Positions 11,172 through 23,500 are shown, numbered from the stretch's first letter. The stretch is 64,000 nucleotides of DNA from Cryptomeria japonica (GCF_030272615.1 NC_081410.1:260574437-260638436); one strand, 5' to 3'. The notes: generated from the sequence alone by a model not told the origin. Numbers and translations: made by a program.

Positions 11172-12753
11172 ATCATAGGTGTCATAAAGATGAGCCAAAT
11201 CTTTTAAAATTGCCTTCCCATGTTGATTTGAAGCAATACACATATTATGCATGTTATTAGAGGGAAGTCAAAAAAAAAAAAAAAGATAAAGTCTCTACGT
11301 GATCAAAAGAAAAAAGAAGACACATATTGAAGATTTTTTTTTTCCTTTTAGTTGAAGCCACGTACCATAAGGTCAAAAGAGGGATAACTCAAGTTTGTTT
11401 CAAAGGGCCTTAGCTTTCATGAGTGAGCGCACAATTTGAAAACTTCTCCATGGCCACAAAAAGATTTTAAGACCTCTAAATAAAGTTTGAAGGCTTCCCC
11501 ATCATCAGTTCATGCATGTATTCCAGACATATCTTGAAGGAAAATGTGTTCATTCATTATTTTTTTAGTTTTGATGGTGTGAAGAGGGCGTTATCCAATA
11601 CTTTAGCATATAAGGTGTGCTAGTAATAAGAGGATGCATGTGAGAAGTGCTTCTTTGAACTTATTGATATCTATGCAAATGCCTATATGAAATTTATGCA
11701 TCCATTATTCCAAGTTCACTTAATTCTATTGTTCTTTTTGTTTTCATAAAGCAAGATCCTTTTCATGTATGTGAAAAAGTTTCTTTATTCTCTGTTAGAA
11801 AATATAGTCATAATCCATCTTTAGCCATGTACGAAGGGAGGGAAGTATAATGAAAATATTAATTATGTGAGCATTATTTTAGTAGTTTGACAGAGAGGTT
11901 TAGACATAAATTTTTCTTGAAAACTCACCCTAACCTCAGTCACAAAACCAAAATGTATATCACAACCATGTAAAAGATAAGGGAATTCATTGGAATAACA
12001 AAGACCACTGTTACTACATAAGGCCTCAACCCTATAATCTGATCAAGGACAGTCTTAAGGACTGAGTGAGGAAATTTTGGACAACACCAAAAGCCTAATA
12101 ATAGTCCTAGTAAAGGAAGACACAATCCTAGTGAGTAATCACAAAGCTACATACAATATGACATCAAAAGGATATACTCATGAAATGAATGTGCAGGTAA
12201 AGAATAGTGCCTTATCTATGAATTTGATCTCAAGGATGGGGTAGGTGGCTGTGAAATGACAGTATTAAGGTAGAAAAGCATTGATATTGAGGATAACAAA
12301 ATCCCTTAATGCATTCTGGCACACCATTCTTCAATACATCTACTAAGGAGCCCATGAGAGACCAATGAATGGTAGAGATTCATCAAGATATAATAACAAG
12401 ACACCCCTTGAATCACCAAAATATAGAGCGTCAAAGGGAGTTTTTGTAGTAGATATGAGACATGTATAAGGTAAGCAAAAGCAATGGATGAAGTGAACCT
12501 CTTCTAAGCCTAGCACAAAGATTAATAGTATGTGCCCAGTGGAAAAGAGTTGAAATAATAGTGAGAAGATTTGAAGACATCAAACAAAAAGGTCTTTGTG
12601 AATTATTTTAGTCTAAAGAGAAAATAAATGTTAAGAATCCACAAAGCCTATGATAGCCTAAGACTATGCATGACCCTTGAACATAGTAAAGGTCACCATG
12701 TATTACAGTCACAAGATCAAGACTTAGGATCAGGTCTCCACAACAAAAAGGTT
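11172..12753. other. Gene-less sequence flanking the copia insertion
   Basis: Purine-rich, AT-rich, no supported coding frame; an A16-type run lies near 11270-11286. Because the element at 12759-20575 carries a clean target duplication, this stretch was originally continuous with 20581 onward. Together they make a ~4.6 kb block that separates the two aORF halves; its identity (another decayed element, or an intron-like spacer) is unresolved. Confidence 0.5.
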
Positions 12754-12758
12754 GACAT
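12754..12758. repeat. Target-site duplication GACAT (left)
   Basis: GACAT directly abuts the left LTR terminus (TGATGAATAC...). The identical pentamer abuts the right LTR at 20576-20580, the 5-bp duplication expected for LTR-retrotransposon integration. Confidence 0.93.
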
Positions 12759-13935
12759 TGATGAATACTAAGAGGGGGGGGTGAATTAGTATGCCAAAAA
12801 TCTCTGCACTAAAACACTTACACAGTCTGAAGATAAACCGGTAAAGTAGTCTAATAGTCAAATTGGTTACCACACATGCAAACCAAAATGCGAATAAAAC
12901 ATTCACCCACAAAAGCAATACAGTCATAACACAAGATATTTGACGTGGAAAACCAACTGGGAAAAAACCACGGTGAGATGGAACTCACAAGTCACTATCT
13001 GCAGAATAGAAACCAGACCAGTTAAGGTCAGACCGGTTAAGGTCTTACAATGTTCTTCACTAGAACAGATCCTGTTAGGAATCTCAATCTCTGTTAGGAG
13101 ATAAGTCCGATTAAAGACTACCTTGTTAGAGGATTTTAGATTCACATGTGTGAACCACCTTGTTAGAGGATTTTACAAAGGCTTTGAGACCTACCCAGTT
13201 AGGGGCTACAGACTTGTTAAAGATGTGAGTAATCAACAAGTGTTTGATCTATCTAATAGCACAAACTACTTGGTTAGATCTAGTATTGCTCATAGCTAAT
13301 GCATTCCAACATTACTTCAGTCTTCTCTATCTCTCTCTCAGTTACAACTCGATATTCTTAGATAAGATCGCTCTTCCAACAACTCAACATCCACCTTAAA
13401 CCCTAGCTCAACATTAACCCTTTTCACAACAACCTAAAACCCTAGACATGATGTCCTTTTAAAGGAATCTAATTTCATGTCGGTCCAATAGGATTTCTTT
13501 ACAATTTCCTAGGTTCAATGAACCTAGACATACTTAGTAACATGACACAGGAATCACTGTTAATGTGTCAGCACCGTCAAACAATCGATGCATTGGTAAC
13601 TCATCACAAAATGCTGGTTGGTAACTCATCACAGAGTATTACCAGTTCATACAAAATACCAGTTGCTAGTTTGACAAAAATGAAGACTGGTAAGAATGTG
13701 TTGTGCCGCTTTTCTCCCTCGTACCGCTTGTGATCTGCGAACGGCTTGGGGTCGACATGCCGCTTCAGACTGGGAAACACATTCTGCAAAATCGCCACTA
13801 GTTTAGAGACTAGTATACAACATACCGGTTGGAACAAATACTAGTTGAGCATAAACTCATACATATAAAGGGGATCTCAATACAAGTGTGTGTCTATCAA
13901 TGACAATCACAGCATAAACCACAAAAATGCCAACA
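12759..13935 (-). repeat. 3' LTR of the Sirevirus-like element
   Basis: Read on the minus strand the LTR begins TGTTGGCATTTTTG and ends TAGTATTCATCA, giving canonical TG...CA ends. By-eye alignment with the partner at 19399-20575 gives about 53 mismatches and no indel in 1,177 bp (about 4.5 %), with about 43 transitions. A run of C (plus strand AGAGGGGGGGG) lies some 15 bp from the downstream end, as in the second copia element of the window. Several ACCGGTT motifs occur inside. Confidence 0.93.
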
Positions 13936-13952
13936 ATCTCCCCCTTTGGCAT
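13936..13952 (-). other. Polypurine tract next to the 3' LTR
   Basis: Minus strand CCAAAGGGGGAGAT directly precedes the TGTTGG start of the 3' LTR; this primes plus-strand DNA synthesis in LTR elements. Similar GGGGGA motifs recur nearby at about 14031-14037 (TTAGGGGGAGC), 14164-14176 (weaker) and 14214-14237 (GGCAAAGGGGGAGAAG). Multiple tracts of this form are a described hallmark of Sireviruses. Confidence 0.8.
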
Positions 13953-14048
13953 TGATGGCAACACTTAGGAAAATAAAATTTTGACATCTAAGTGTTTTAC
14001 AATAGAAAAACTTGCCATTAACAAAATTGCTCCCCCTAAACATATACA

Positions 14049-14282
14049 CTATCCCTTAATCAACAGAGTGTATAGCAATTTTGCATTCAGAGCATAATCA
14101 TCAAAGCATATAGCATATATCACAACATATATCAAAATTTCAAAACAGATACATCTCCCTCTGATATACTTCTCCCCTGATATATCAAAATTTAAAAATT
14201 TAAAAACCATATACTTCTCCCCCTTTGCCAACAATGACAAAGTACGGCTAAAAAACCTATTTCCATATATATATAAAAGAGT
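14049..14282. other. Short non-coding tail with extra polypurine-like tracts
   Basis: Region between the aORF stop and the 3' LTR. AT-rich with repeats of TATATCAAAATTT; holds at least two extra polypurine-like motifs on the minus strand. No gene. Confidence 0.6.
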
Positions 14283-17200
14283 TTATGACAATAATGAATA
14301 ATACTTGTCAAAAACCGCTTTATAGTCCTGCAAAAATTGTTTCATGAAAAGAGACCAGGACTCAAGTAGGGAGGTCGCCACTTCCTTCTCTGTCTACATT
14401 TGTGATACCTGTTCCTCCATGGCATCTATTGTGCTCAGTTCTTGTGTGACTGTCAGGGCATCTAGGTTTAGATAGCATTTCTGGAGAATTTGCAGTCATG
14501 GAAGTAATACCAGTTGAAGCTCCTGCAAATCCCTAGACCTTGTGTTGATCTCTTGCTCCATCTTGGCTGACTGGATCTAGAACCGGTGAACGGTATGCCC
14601 ATATGCTGCAAAGGAGTCGTAAGGAGTCTTGAATGTGCTCAAGTAGGACTGTAAGTCCATTTGAAGCTATTGCTTCTTAGCTAGCACATCATCACATAAC
14701 AGATGAGGTTGATAGATTTTACTGAGTAGCAAGTTTCTCTCATCCAAGGCACTCCTTATGTCCTTTTGATCCTTTAGCAGTTCAGTCCTAAGCTCATTTA
14801 ATTTCTTCACGAGAGCAACATTAAGAGCCTTTTGGTGCTCTTTCTTTATGTTGGCCTCTGCTGCTTCTTCTAAACCCTGCACTTGATCAACCACTATAGT
14901 ACATAGAAGTTTGAGTTGTGCTAGTGATGAATCAGTGTCAGGAAGATTAGTACTAGGGATTAAACTGGTAAGTGTGTCTACAACTACCTGAATGATGTCC
15001 TGTTCCTTTTTCCTACGAATGATCTCAAGGTGCTCTTGAGCAACCTTGATTCTCTGCATAAGCTCTGACTCACTTGCAGATTGGAGATCGATAGGACTAG
15101 AGAGATCAACCAGTGAGGGTTGACTTTCGGTTGCCTTCGGAGTCTCCACCTGAGAGCTTTTTGCCGCTTCGCGTTCCTTGGCTTCTTCAGCTTTTTTCTT
15201 TTCCGCTTCTCTTCTCTTCTCTTCTTCCTTGTCTTCCTCTACCTTTTTCTTCTCCTCTGCTCTTCCTTTTCTTTTTCTTCCCTCTTCTTCTTCTCTTCCT
15301 CTACCTTTTTCTTCTTCTCTTCCTCTTCCTTCTTCATCTTCTCCTCTTCTTTCTTCTTCTTTTCTTCCTCTTCCTTCTTCCTCTTTTCTTCTTCTTCCTT
15401 CTTCTTCTTTTCTTCCTTGTCCTCTTCTTCTTTCTTCTTCCTTTCTTCTTCTTGCTTCTTCTTCTCTTCATCTTTTCTTTTCTCCTCTTCCTCTTTTCTC
15501 TTTTCTTCCTCTTTTTCTTGTTTCTCATCTTCATCCTTCTTCTTTTTCTCTTCCTGTTCTTTTTCCGCTTGTTGTGTGTCCACAGCTTGTTCACCACCCT
15601 AATCGGCCTATTGCCCCTATTTAGTTCCCTCAAAAGGTATGTCCTGAGTGACTTCTTCTATATCCAAGGCATCGACATCTATGGTGTCGATTGGTTCCTC
15701 CACCAGGTTTCCTTCCTCATCAAAAACCTCATCCGGTTTGGAAATAACCGGTTCCTTTTCCACTTGGAGGTTGGCCATTTGAGCTTTGTGAGAGCTGATA
15801 GCATGGGCCATGTGTTGATGTGTATCCTTTTCTACATCATCAACTCTCCCCTCCAACAACCAGAGTCTTCTTCTCCTTGTGAAGAAGAAACCTTTATTTT
15901 GATCCAATACATCAAATAATTCTAAATTTGAGAGTTCGGGGAAGTACTGTGCAAAAACTTTCTCCCTAATCTCTTGTTCCTTTTCAATGGAAATGCGCCA
16001 TTTATTGTCTAATGCTTTAAATAATAAATCCAATGTCTGAGATTTAATCTCTGATGGTGACCGGTCATTTTTACATAAATAAAGAATGATTTCCTGCAGT
16101 ACTTCATCTTTTTCTTCACTATTGAATTCATCGTAATAATCTATTAAATCATGAAGTAACTTTCTCCTAATATTCTTTACTATTCTTTGACAATATGTCA
16201 AAGGTTTGTAAGAGGAGATATCTATATTTACCAGTGCGGATGTTGTCGGTTCATTCTTCTTCATCTTCTTGGTCTGTCTAGCCTTCTTTGGCTGTTCATC
16301 AAACTCAGTTTCTTCGAAGTCTGGTTCATTTGCCTTAGTCTTCCTCTTCCTTTCGAAGACTTTTGCCGGTGTTACCTCTAGTTTCTTCTTTGCCGATGAC
16401 CGCTTGGTCACTCTTGGAGTCACAGTGGTAGCTGGTGCTGATGTTGCAGGCACTGCCTTAGCTTTCTTAGCTACCAGTTCTTTTCCCTTCTTCACCGATG
16501 GTTCTTCAATCAATGCGATCCTCTCCAAGTAGGTTCTAGTTCTCTTAGCCTTTGGATCAAGAGGTGAGGCAATAAGGGTTGAAGCATACCCTTCCATCAT
16601 GTCAAACATGACCTCATAGCCCATAGACTCCACTTCCTCCATTCTAGGCTCCACAACCTCCATTAGACATTTGTCCACTTGAATAGTGAAACAAATGTCA
16701 TCTTCATATTTCTTCACTATGTCACCTGAGATTCGTACCCTCTGACTCATCTTTCTTCTGAACTCATCAAAGAATTTGTTCAGTACCTCAGGGTAGCCGG
16801 TTCCAATGGCTTGCACACTTTCCTTTATCTACTTGGTTACCGGTTGGTCAGGGGACCACTGGACATCTCCTACACCTGGAAAGTAGCCTTGGAAATAGAA
16901 AAACAACCCTACCAGTAGTTGTCCAAACTTAAATCTCAGTGAATTGTCCTTTTTGATTGCCTTAAGATTTAATAGGAGTTGCCTCTGCATACCGGTGCAT
17001 ATGTCAAATGATTTATCCTCTTTAATCATCTGGTAAGCGGCATTTACTGCTGCAGCAGATACAGAATTAATCCTGCTGGCTGAGAATGTTCTGTAGCCTA
17101 TCACCATGCATGCATATTTCACCAGATCATGCTTGATAGGATTGATTGTCATTCCTCGTGAATCACTTGTCGAATCGGTGAGCTTGGTCATTTCCATTTT

Positions 17201-17647
17201 GCTTACCGTTCTCAGGGCTAGCACTTCCCCTGTGTTGCATAAACTGATGACTGCATGAATTGCCTCAAGCGTGATATCATGCGTTCTCTCCAAGTACATC
17301 TTGTCACCATGGACTCTGCTCAAGATGATCCTGATGTGATCCTCTATGAAGTCTTCCAAAAAATATATCGCATTATGGAGTTTCTTTTTCTCTAAGATAC
17401 TGAACTTTGGTTTGATCCTTTTGTCCTTTCCGCAAAATAGACCTAATTGAGTATGAATGGCTAAGGACCCTAGGTCTTCTATCTTGCAATCAATATAATT
17501 TGAAATTCCTTCTTTGACTATGACTCTGGCTGGAACTTGTGACAAAGCATTATACTTGGACTTCCTCTGAATGAAACTTTCTGACTCAATGGATGTGCTT
17601 GAACTGGTATGAGATGCGGAAGCCATTGAAGAGTATTTCATGAACAT
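14283..17647 (-). pseudogene. Accessory ORF (aORF) of the Sirevirus-like element, ~1,120 codons, decayed
   Basis: From ATG 17647 the frame runs to TAA 14283-14285. Order of parts: a Ser-rich start (MASASHTSSSTS; second Met), an alpha-helical domain of about 270 residues containing ITLEAIHAVISLCNTGE and RFKFGQLLVGLFFYFQ, a basic bipartite-NLS-like region (KRSSAKKK, KRKTKAN, KKMKKN; about residues 390-470), an acidic stretch, a Lys/Glu coiled coil of about 115 residues (15583-15239), and a C-terminal heptad-rich part (AQEHLEIIRRKKEQ, LKDQKDIRSALDER). In-frame stops are seven TAG and one TGA, and one frameshift lies near 15240-15290. No catalytic motif is visible. Length and layout resemble the aORF of the minus Tat element. 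A nuclear or nucleocapsid-linked structural role is conceivable but is pure inference. Confidence 0.75.
15140..15583 (-). repeat. Near-pure polypurine/polypyrimidine tract (GAA/GAG-type)
   Basis: About 440 bp in which the plus strand is almost entirely C and T (CTT, TTC, CTC units). On the minus strand it encodes the Lys/Glu coiled coil of the aORF. Such mirror-rich tracts can form triplex DNA in vitro; the frame break in the aORF maps to this tract, consistent with replication slippage. Confidence 0.8.
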
Positions 17648-18048
17648 GAAAAATACCTTTCAAACACAAATTTAGGGCTTCCTGATTCTGCTTTACTTCA
17701 CTCTCCATCGGATGCCAAATTACCGCTTTGTGTTCTCCACTACTGCTTGCAAACTAGATTTGAATCTCTTTTAAGGTTATCCAATTTCTTGAAGTCAAAG
17801 CTCAAATTGCCTTTTCTTCGCTCTGCACTTGAAAACTTTTCTTCGGTCGAAAACAGATAGTGAGAAATGATTTGAAAAATTGCATTTATACATGTCTCTC
17901 ACCTACCATCATTAATGCTCCTCTATTAGGGCGTAAACCCTAATTTGCCTTTTTATTGTTTTTGGTCTTTTGCGAAGTGACAGGTATAGCATACCGGTTA
18001 AGGTCTTTTACCGGTGTTAACTAGGGGTTCAAAATCATTTCGCCATTT

Positions 18049-18060
18049 GCTCCCCCTAAG
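18049..18060 (-). other. Internal polypurine-tract-like motif at the gag/aORF junction
   Basis: Minus strand TTAGGGGGAGCAAA, nearly the same as the accessory tract at about 14031. Its position, directly after gag and before the aORF leader (18070-17648, non-coding), is where pol would be expected. Confidence 0.55.
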
Positions 18061-18070
18061 CCTTTGAGGC

Positions 18071-19383
18071 TTAGTTTTCCGGTTCTGATATTTCCACACT
18101 AGGTGCAGAAACCGGTTCCTCCTCTGACAATATTGGTTTCTTCTTCCATGTTTTCTTCATGTCTCCTTGAACTTTTTCAACATCTATTTTTCCTTCCTGA
18201 GTGACCAGTATATCATCAGATATACTATTTCTGCTTCTACAGAATCTTGCAATGTGACCTGGTTTGTTGCAGTGATAGCAAACAAGTCCAGGTGCCCTCA
18301 AAGGTCCATTATACATGTTTCCAATCTTCCTTCAGCATGTTGCAGCAGTGTGGCCATGACCATGACAGATCATACAACTTTCTCTCCATTCGGTTGCCGC
18401 TTGATGACCACCGCTTCTTGACTGATGATTGAAGTCATTAAACCGGTTGTGGTTCTGGTTCATAAAAGATTCAGGACTAGTTCCTTGGGTCCTCTGAGGA
18501 TATCTTCCAGTGTTATCCACTACAGACCCGCATTCAAATGCTCTATGCCCAAACTTGTTGCATGCATAACAATGACCATTGAACTTATTGAATCTAGGTA
18601 CATTTTTGATAAAATAAGGAAAATTATTGTAGGCTTTGCTCTTACATACAATGGCAGTGTGTCCTTCTTTAAGATAGTTAAAGCAAACAGGTTTGAATTT
18701 TTGCTTACCTTTTCCTTTGAGTGTTGGTTGTTTCTTTGATGCTTTAGCATTTGTTCCTGAGGATTCTCCTTCCTCATGTCCAGAAAAACCAAGACCATTG
18801 GTATTCTATGCGGGTCTAGATGACTCAAGCTTTTTCTCTAGCTTGACAGTACTTTTGCCAAACTTAGCAAGTATTTCCTTTGACTCAAAGAGCTCTTTGG
18901 AAATAGCAGTATTTGTCTCCATTAGACTTGCATTTTCAGTGATGGCTATGTTTAGTTCTCCTTGCATGTCTTCCTTTTCCATTCTGCTCTCATGAAGGCG
19001 AGCAATTAGTGCACTAATCTCATGTTTCAACTTGGAGATCTCATGATCTCTATCTTTTTCCAGATCTTCAGCTTTTCTCTGGTTCTCAAGCTCTTGACTG
19101 AACCGAATAGTCAGTCCTTCCAACTCCTTTCTCAGATTGGAGTTTGAATCATTTAGCTTATTCACTTCAGCAATCATAGCTTCCATGTTAGCTTCATCTT
19201 CAGAACTACTTTCAGATAGTTCCATTAGCCTCTCTGCATGTTCTCTTCTTTTTGCTTGAGATGCCTTGTATTTGACCATAAGATCATCATAGGCTTTCTC
19301 AGACTTAGTGAGCCATTGAGTAAGTTCCCTCAAGGTGTATTCCCCTGTATCTCTTTCCAAGTGGTTAAACTTATAGAAAGGTT
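18071..19383 (-). pseudogene. gag: gag remnant: coiled coil and multiple CCHC zinc knuckles
   Basis: Coding similarity starts immediately after the primer site (GEYTLRELTQWLTKSEKAYD) and runs into a long coiled coil (ELEGLTIRFSQELENQRKAE, ISKLKHEISALIARLHES; about 19350-18810). Four CCHC-type knuckles follow in different frames: CYHCNKPGHIARFC (about 18285-18244), CMICHGHGHTAATC (about 18373-18332), CYACNKFGHRAFEC (about 18570-18530) and a damaged one with Tyr in place of the second Cys, CFNYLKEGHTAIVC (about 18685-18640). CCHC knuckles bind element RNA in the virus-like particle. The N-terminal capsid domain appears to be missing and there is no leader or plausible ATG downstream of the primer site, so the gene is 5'-truncated as well as frameshifted. 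Confidence 0.8.
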
Positions 19384-19396
19384 GGCTTTGATACCA
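19384..19396 (-). other. Primer binding site (initiator Met-tRNA type)
   Basis: Minus strand TGGTATCAAAGCC two bases inside the 5' LTR. It matches the 3' end of plant initiator methionine tRNA (canonical TGGTATCAGAGCC) with one mismatch, and fixes the element orientation. Confidence 0.9.
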
Positions 19397-19398
19397 AT

Positions 19399-20575
19399 TG
19401 ATGAATACTAAGAGGGGGGGGTGAATTAGTATGCCAAAAATATCTACACTAAAACACTTACACGGTCTGAAGATAAACTGGTAAAGCAGTCTTACAGTCA
19501 AACTGGTTACCACACATGCAAACCAAAATGCGAATAAAACATTCACCCACAAAAGCAATACAACCATAACACGAGATATTTGACGTGGAAACCCAACTGG
19601 GAAAAAACCACGGTGAGATGGAACTCACAAGTCACTATCTGCATAATAGAAACCAGACCGGTTAAGGTCAGACCGGTTAAGGTCTTACAATGTTCTTCAC
19701 CAGAACAGATCCTGTTAGGAATCTCAATCTCTATTAGGAGATAAGTCCGATTAAAGACTACCTTGTTAGAGGATTTTAGATTCACATGTGTGAACCACCT
19801 TGTTAGAGGATTTTACAAAGGCTTTGAGGCCTACCTGGTTAGGGGCTACAGACTTGTTAAAGATGTGAGTAATCAACAAGTGTTTGATCTATCTAATAGC
19901 ACAAACTGCTTGGTTAGATCCAGTATTGCTCACAGCTAATGCATTCCAACATTACTTCAGTATTCTCTATCTCTCTCTCAGTTACAACTCGATCTTCTTA
20001 GATAAGATCGCTCTTCCAACAACTCAACATCTACCTTAAACCCTAGCTCAACATTAACCCTTTTCATAACAACCTAAAACCCTAGACATGATGTCCTTTT
20101 AAAGGAATTTGATTTCATGTCGGTCCAATAGGATTTCTTTACAATTTCCTAGGTTCAATGAACCTAGACATACTTAGTAACACGACACAGGAATCACCGT
20201 TAATGTGTCGGCACCATCAAACAATCAGAGGATTGGTAACTCATCACAAAATGCTGGTTGGTAACTCATCACAGAGTATTACCAGTTCATACAAAATACC
20301 GGTTGCCAGTTTGACAAAAATGAAGACTGGTAAGAATGTGTTGTGCCACTTTGCTCCCTCATACCACTTGTGATCTATGAACCGCTTGGGGTCGACATGC
20401 CACTTCAGACCGGGAAACACATTCTGCAAAATCGCCACTAGTCTAGAGACTAGTATACAACATACTAGTTGGAACAAATACCGGTTGAGCATAAACTCAT
20501 ACATATAAAGGGGATCTCAATACAAGTGTGTGTCCATCAATGACAATCACAGCATAAACCACAAAAATGCCAACA
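19399..20575 (-). repeat. 5' LTR of the Sirevirus-like element
   Basis: 1,177 bp, the same length as the partner LTR at 12759-13935, with identical terminal sequences. It holds the promoter for the element on the minus strand. Minus-strand TATA-like sequences occur (for example CCTTTATATG near 20510), but I cannot tell which is used. ACCGGTT occurs tandemly near 19657-19680. Confidence 0.93.
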
Positions 20576-20580
20576 GACAT
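20576..20580. repeat. Target-site duplication GACAT (right)
   Basis: Identical to 12754-12758; confirms a single intact integration event. Confidence 0.93.
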
Positions 20581-23500
20581 ATCAATCATCAACTCACCAA
20601 AATAATAATGAAAAGGGCAGATCTGAGAATGAACAAGACTTTGCAAGGTCACAAACTTCTGTCATCAATAATATGAAGTCAACAAATTCTTTAGGATGGC
20701 CAAAACTTTTTTTGAGCATCGCTTAAAAAAAAATGCCAGATCTAGCAAGTAGACCAAATGTTAATGACAAAATTATGAGGAGACAAATCATTGCATCCAG
20801 AGACAGTCATAAATAGAGTTTATAGGTATAGTCATAAAAGAAAGATGTAGTCTAAATCATGGACAAGTTTATAAGGTGGAGAAGAGTTTATGGCAATGAG
20901 CAGCCACACTGAAAGTTGCCAAAGAAAGTGTAGTGATATGTCGCTATCAAAAGAAAGATCCCAACCATGATCAGTAGTACAACCTTTGGAAATCTGATGA
21001 CAACTTTTAAGAACATGTAGCCTTCAATCTATGAACCCCAATAAGGAGTAGTTCTAGAAGTCATAGCACAAGGCATAACATAAGGAAAAGTTAATAGATC
21101 ATTGTTATAAGAACCCCCATAGAATAACATCTCAATCCATAAAGAAGAAGCAAATCTTATCAATGAGAAGATATGGTCTTTCAAAGACATAAAATAGTAA
21201 TAAACATGACTAAATTAGAGATTTGTAGACATGAAAGAGCTCTTAGATAGTGAAAAATTAATCCATGCACAAATCGATGATGGGGATGATCATAAGTAGA
21301 AAATAAAGGATCAAATGCAGTCATTGATCATTATGAGAATTAAAGGACTTGTAGTAAGTCTGAGAACAAAGAAGACACTTTAGAGATCAAAATCATAGTG
21401 AATACCCAATGATCAAAGTGAGAGCCACCAAAAGATACAAATGCAATCACAAATCCATAATTGGAGTTTATGAAGGTCAAAGAGCCCTCAAGAACAATAT
21501 TAATAGTGACTGCAAAGAGAACATAGCACCTCTTATCAAACAAAGGTATGACAACTTTGTTCAAAGCCTTATACAATACAAGGCACACAAGAGCAACATA
21601 CATCATGATGACCATAAAGGGATCAATGGTTGCAACATTCAATATAGTGAAGAAAAAATAACAATTTATACCATTGTAGTCATACCCATAATGCCAACAT
21701 ATACAAATTGTGACTGTCACAAAATAAGAGGATTGTCATTGAATGTCCAGATCAACAATTAGGATAGGGAATTCAATCCTAAGGAGGAGAAATAAGCACA
21801 ATCAAAATGAAATCAAGAATATGTGGCAAGATTTTATGGCTTATTATAGCCAAAGGAAGCTTAGAAGATTATTCAGAGCCAAAAAAGGGCAATCATAAGC
21901 AATATCCCTAAAGAGAGACATAGTAGTCTGAGACAAAACAAAATATAGTCCATGAATGAATGAACTCAAGTGATGAAGCCATGCCACAAAATGGCCATTA
22001 GGTTACATGTATAGCAGCTTAGAGTCCCATAATGGTACTAAGATAGCCCCTTAAAATAGTCAAGACATAAATGTTTTTGATAAGCCTCTAAAAGGCCATC
22101 AAAGTAGACAATGCTAATATAAGTGAGGCATCCATCTTGTGATAACTTTCAAATGTCTTTGTAAAAAGGGTAGAATCAATGAACACCATAAGTATAGTCA
22201 AGGAACTCCTCAGTGAAATAACAATGATATTAATAGTCACTAAAGGTTTTTTAGTAGTCCTGTGTACATAAGTCTACCAAAAGAGAAAATATAGTCATGA
22301 TATGCTAGAAGACAATGATATCAGTGACAACCTAAGTGGTCACAAAGTCACAATCCTTAAAATACAACCAGAAATCAACCAAAGAGAAAAGTTAAAGTAT
22401 GAGTTATGGTAATACAAGGGAATAAAGAAAACGCATCGATTACCAAAAGGAAAAGTAAGGTATTATTTAAAATTCATTGAATTTCAGATAATTTATGCTA
22501 AATCAAAACCCAACACTTGATCAAGGCTAAGTTGAAATTCAGGCTCAAATATAGGTTTTTTATCATGAAATAAGAAAGGAAACTATACAAATAGTTAATT
22601 CATCATGAGTTTTAGTTCAAGGAGAAGTTTGAGTGACCTTACATCAATTGAGGAGGAAATAATAATGCAAGGGGCAATTTGGACCTAAAATGAGGAGATT
22701 TTGAGGTCAATCCAATAGTTCAAGAATAGTTAGAAGCTTCACATGCATGCATCATCAATTAAGAGGCATTTTGGACCCACCTGCACTCAGTTTCCAATAG
22801 TTATGGCACCTTTTATGTATGCTTCTTCTTCAAATTCGACCCAAAGGACTCCATCATGAAAATTTGAAGATAAAGCAAAAAAAAGCTTTAGTTGCCAAGT
22901 AGCTTTAGAAGGCACAATCAGTTCATCTTCACTTGTTTTCAATACTTCTTCTATAAGTCTTTCATTATCTATTGTTTATCTAGTTCTTTATCTTTTCTTG
23001 CACACACAACAAAGATTGCATTCTAACTCAACCATTTTATTCAATATTTTCAGTTTGTAACACATTTTTTAGTATTCAATAAAAGATAGCAGATTCCTCT
23101 TCAATTTTTCTTATTTTCTCATTGTTATATATGAATGATTCGATAAAAATATTGTGATTTACTGTTTGAATCCTTTATTTTGTCTCATTTATGCTTTTTG
23201 AAACAAGAATTTCATATTAAGTTTAGATTATATGTTGTGTTTATCAGATTCTCAATCAGTTATATCTATGAAAACCTAGTTTTCCTTCTACAAACATTGA
23301 AACTTCAAAATCTTCATGTGAAATTCTGATGAACTTTATGATCTAAACTAAATTGTGAAACAAGCTTAAGTCTTCTGAAGCTAATTATAGGTTTAGGAAA
23401 GCAAGTAATATCACTCATGTTGGTGCAATCACTTCCTGTTAGATTAGGATATTCAATTCGAACAAGATTATTTTCCCTTTTCCCAAATAATTAATAGTTT

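Larger units (their letters stand above)
12759..20575 (-). mobile_element. Complete non-autonomous LTR retrotransposon, Sirevirus-like (Ty1/copia) signals
   Basis: A 7,817-bp element bounded by two 1,177-bp LTRs and GACAT target duplications. On the minus strand the order is 5' LTR (20575-19399), Met-tRNA-type primer site (19396-19384), gag remnant with coiled coil and CCHC knuckles (to 18071), a polypurine-tract-like motif (about 18050), the aORF (17647-14283), several polypurine tracts, and the 3' LTR (13935-12759). No protease, integrase, RT or RNase H is present, so mobilisation must depend on enzymes supplied in trans. Multiple AAAGGGGGAGA-type tracts and ACCGGT palindromes point to the Sirevirus lineage of Ty1/copia, from established descriptions of that group; without pol this cannot be confirmed by phylogeny. 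Confidence 0.88.

Noticed and set aside
15113-15919. Long plus-strand frame rich in Leu, Phe and Ser that looks like a multi-pass membrane protein
   Set aside because: It is the antisense of the Lys/Glu polypurine tract in the aORF; the hydrophobic run is an artefact of CTT/TTC/CTC triplets.
21340-21762. Overlapping 126- and 117-codon frames on opposite strands
   Set aside because: Opposite-strand overlap in AT-rich DNA with no domain similarity; likely chance.
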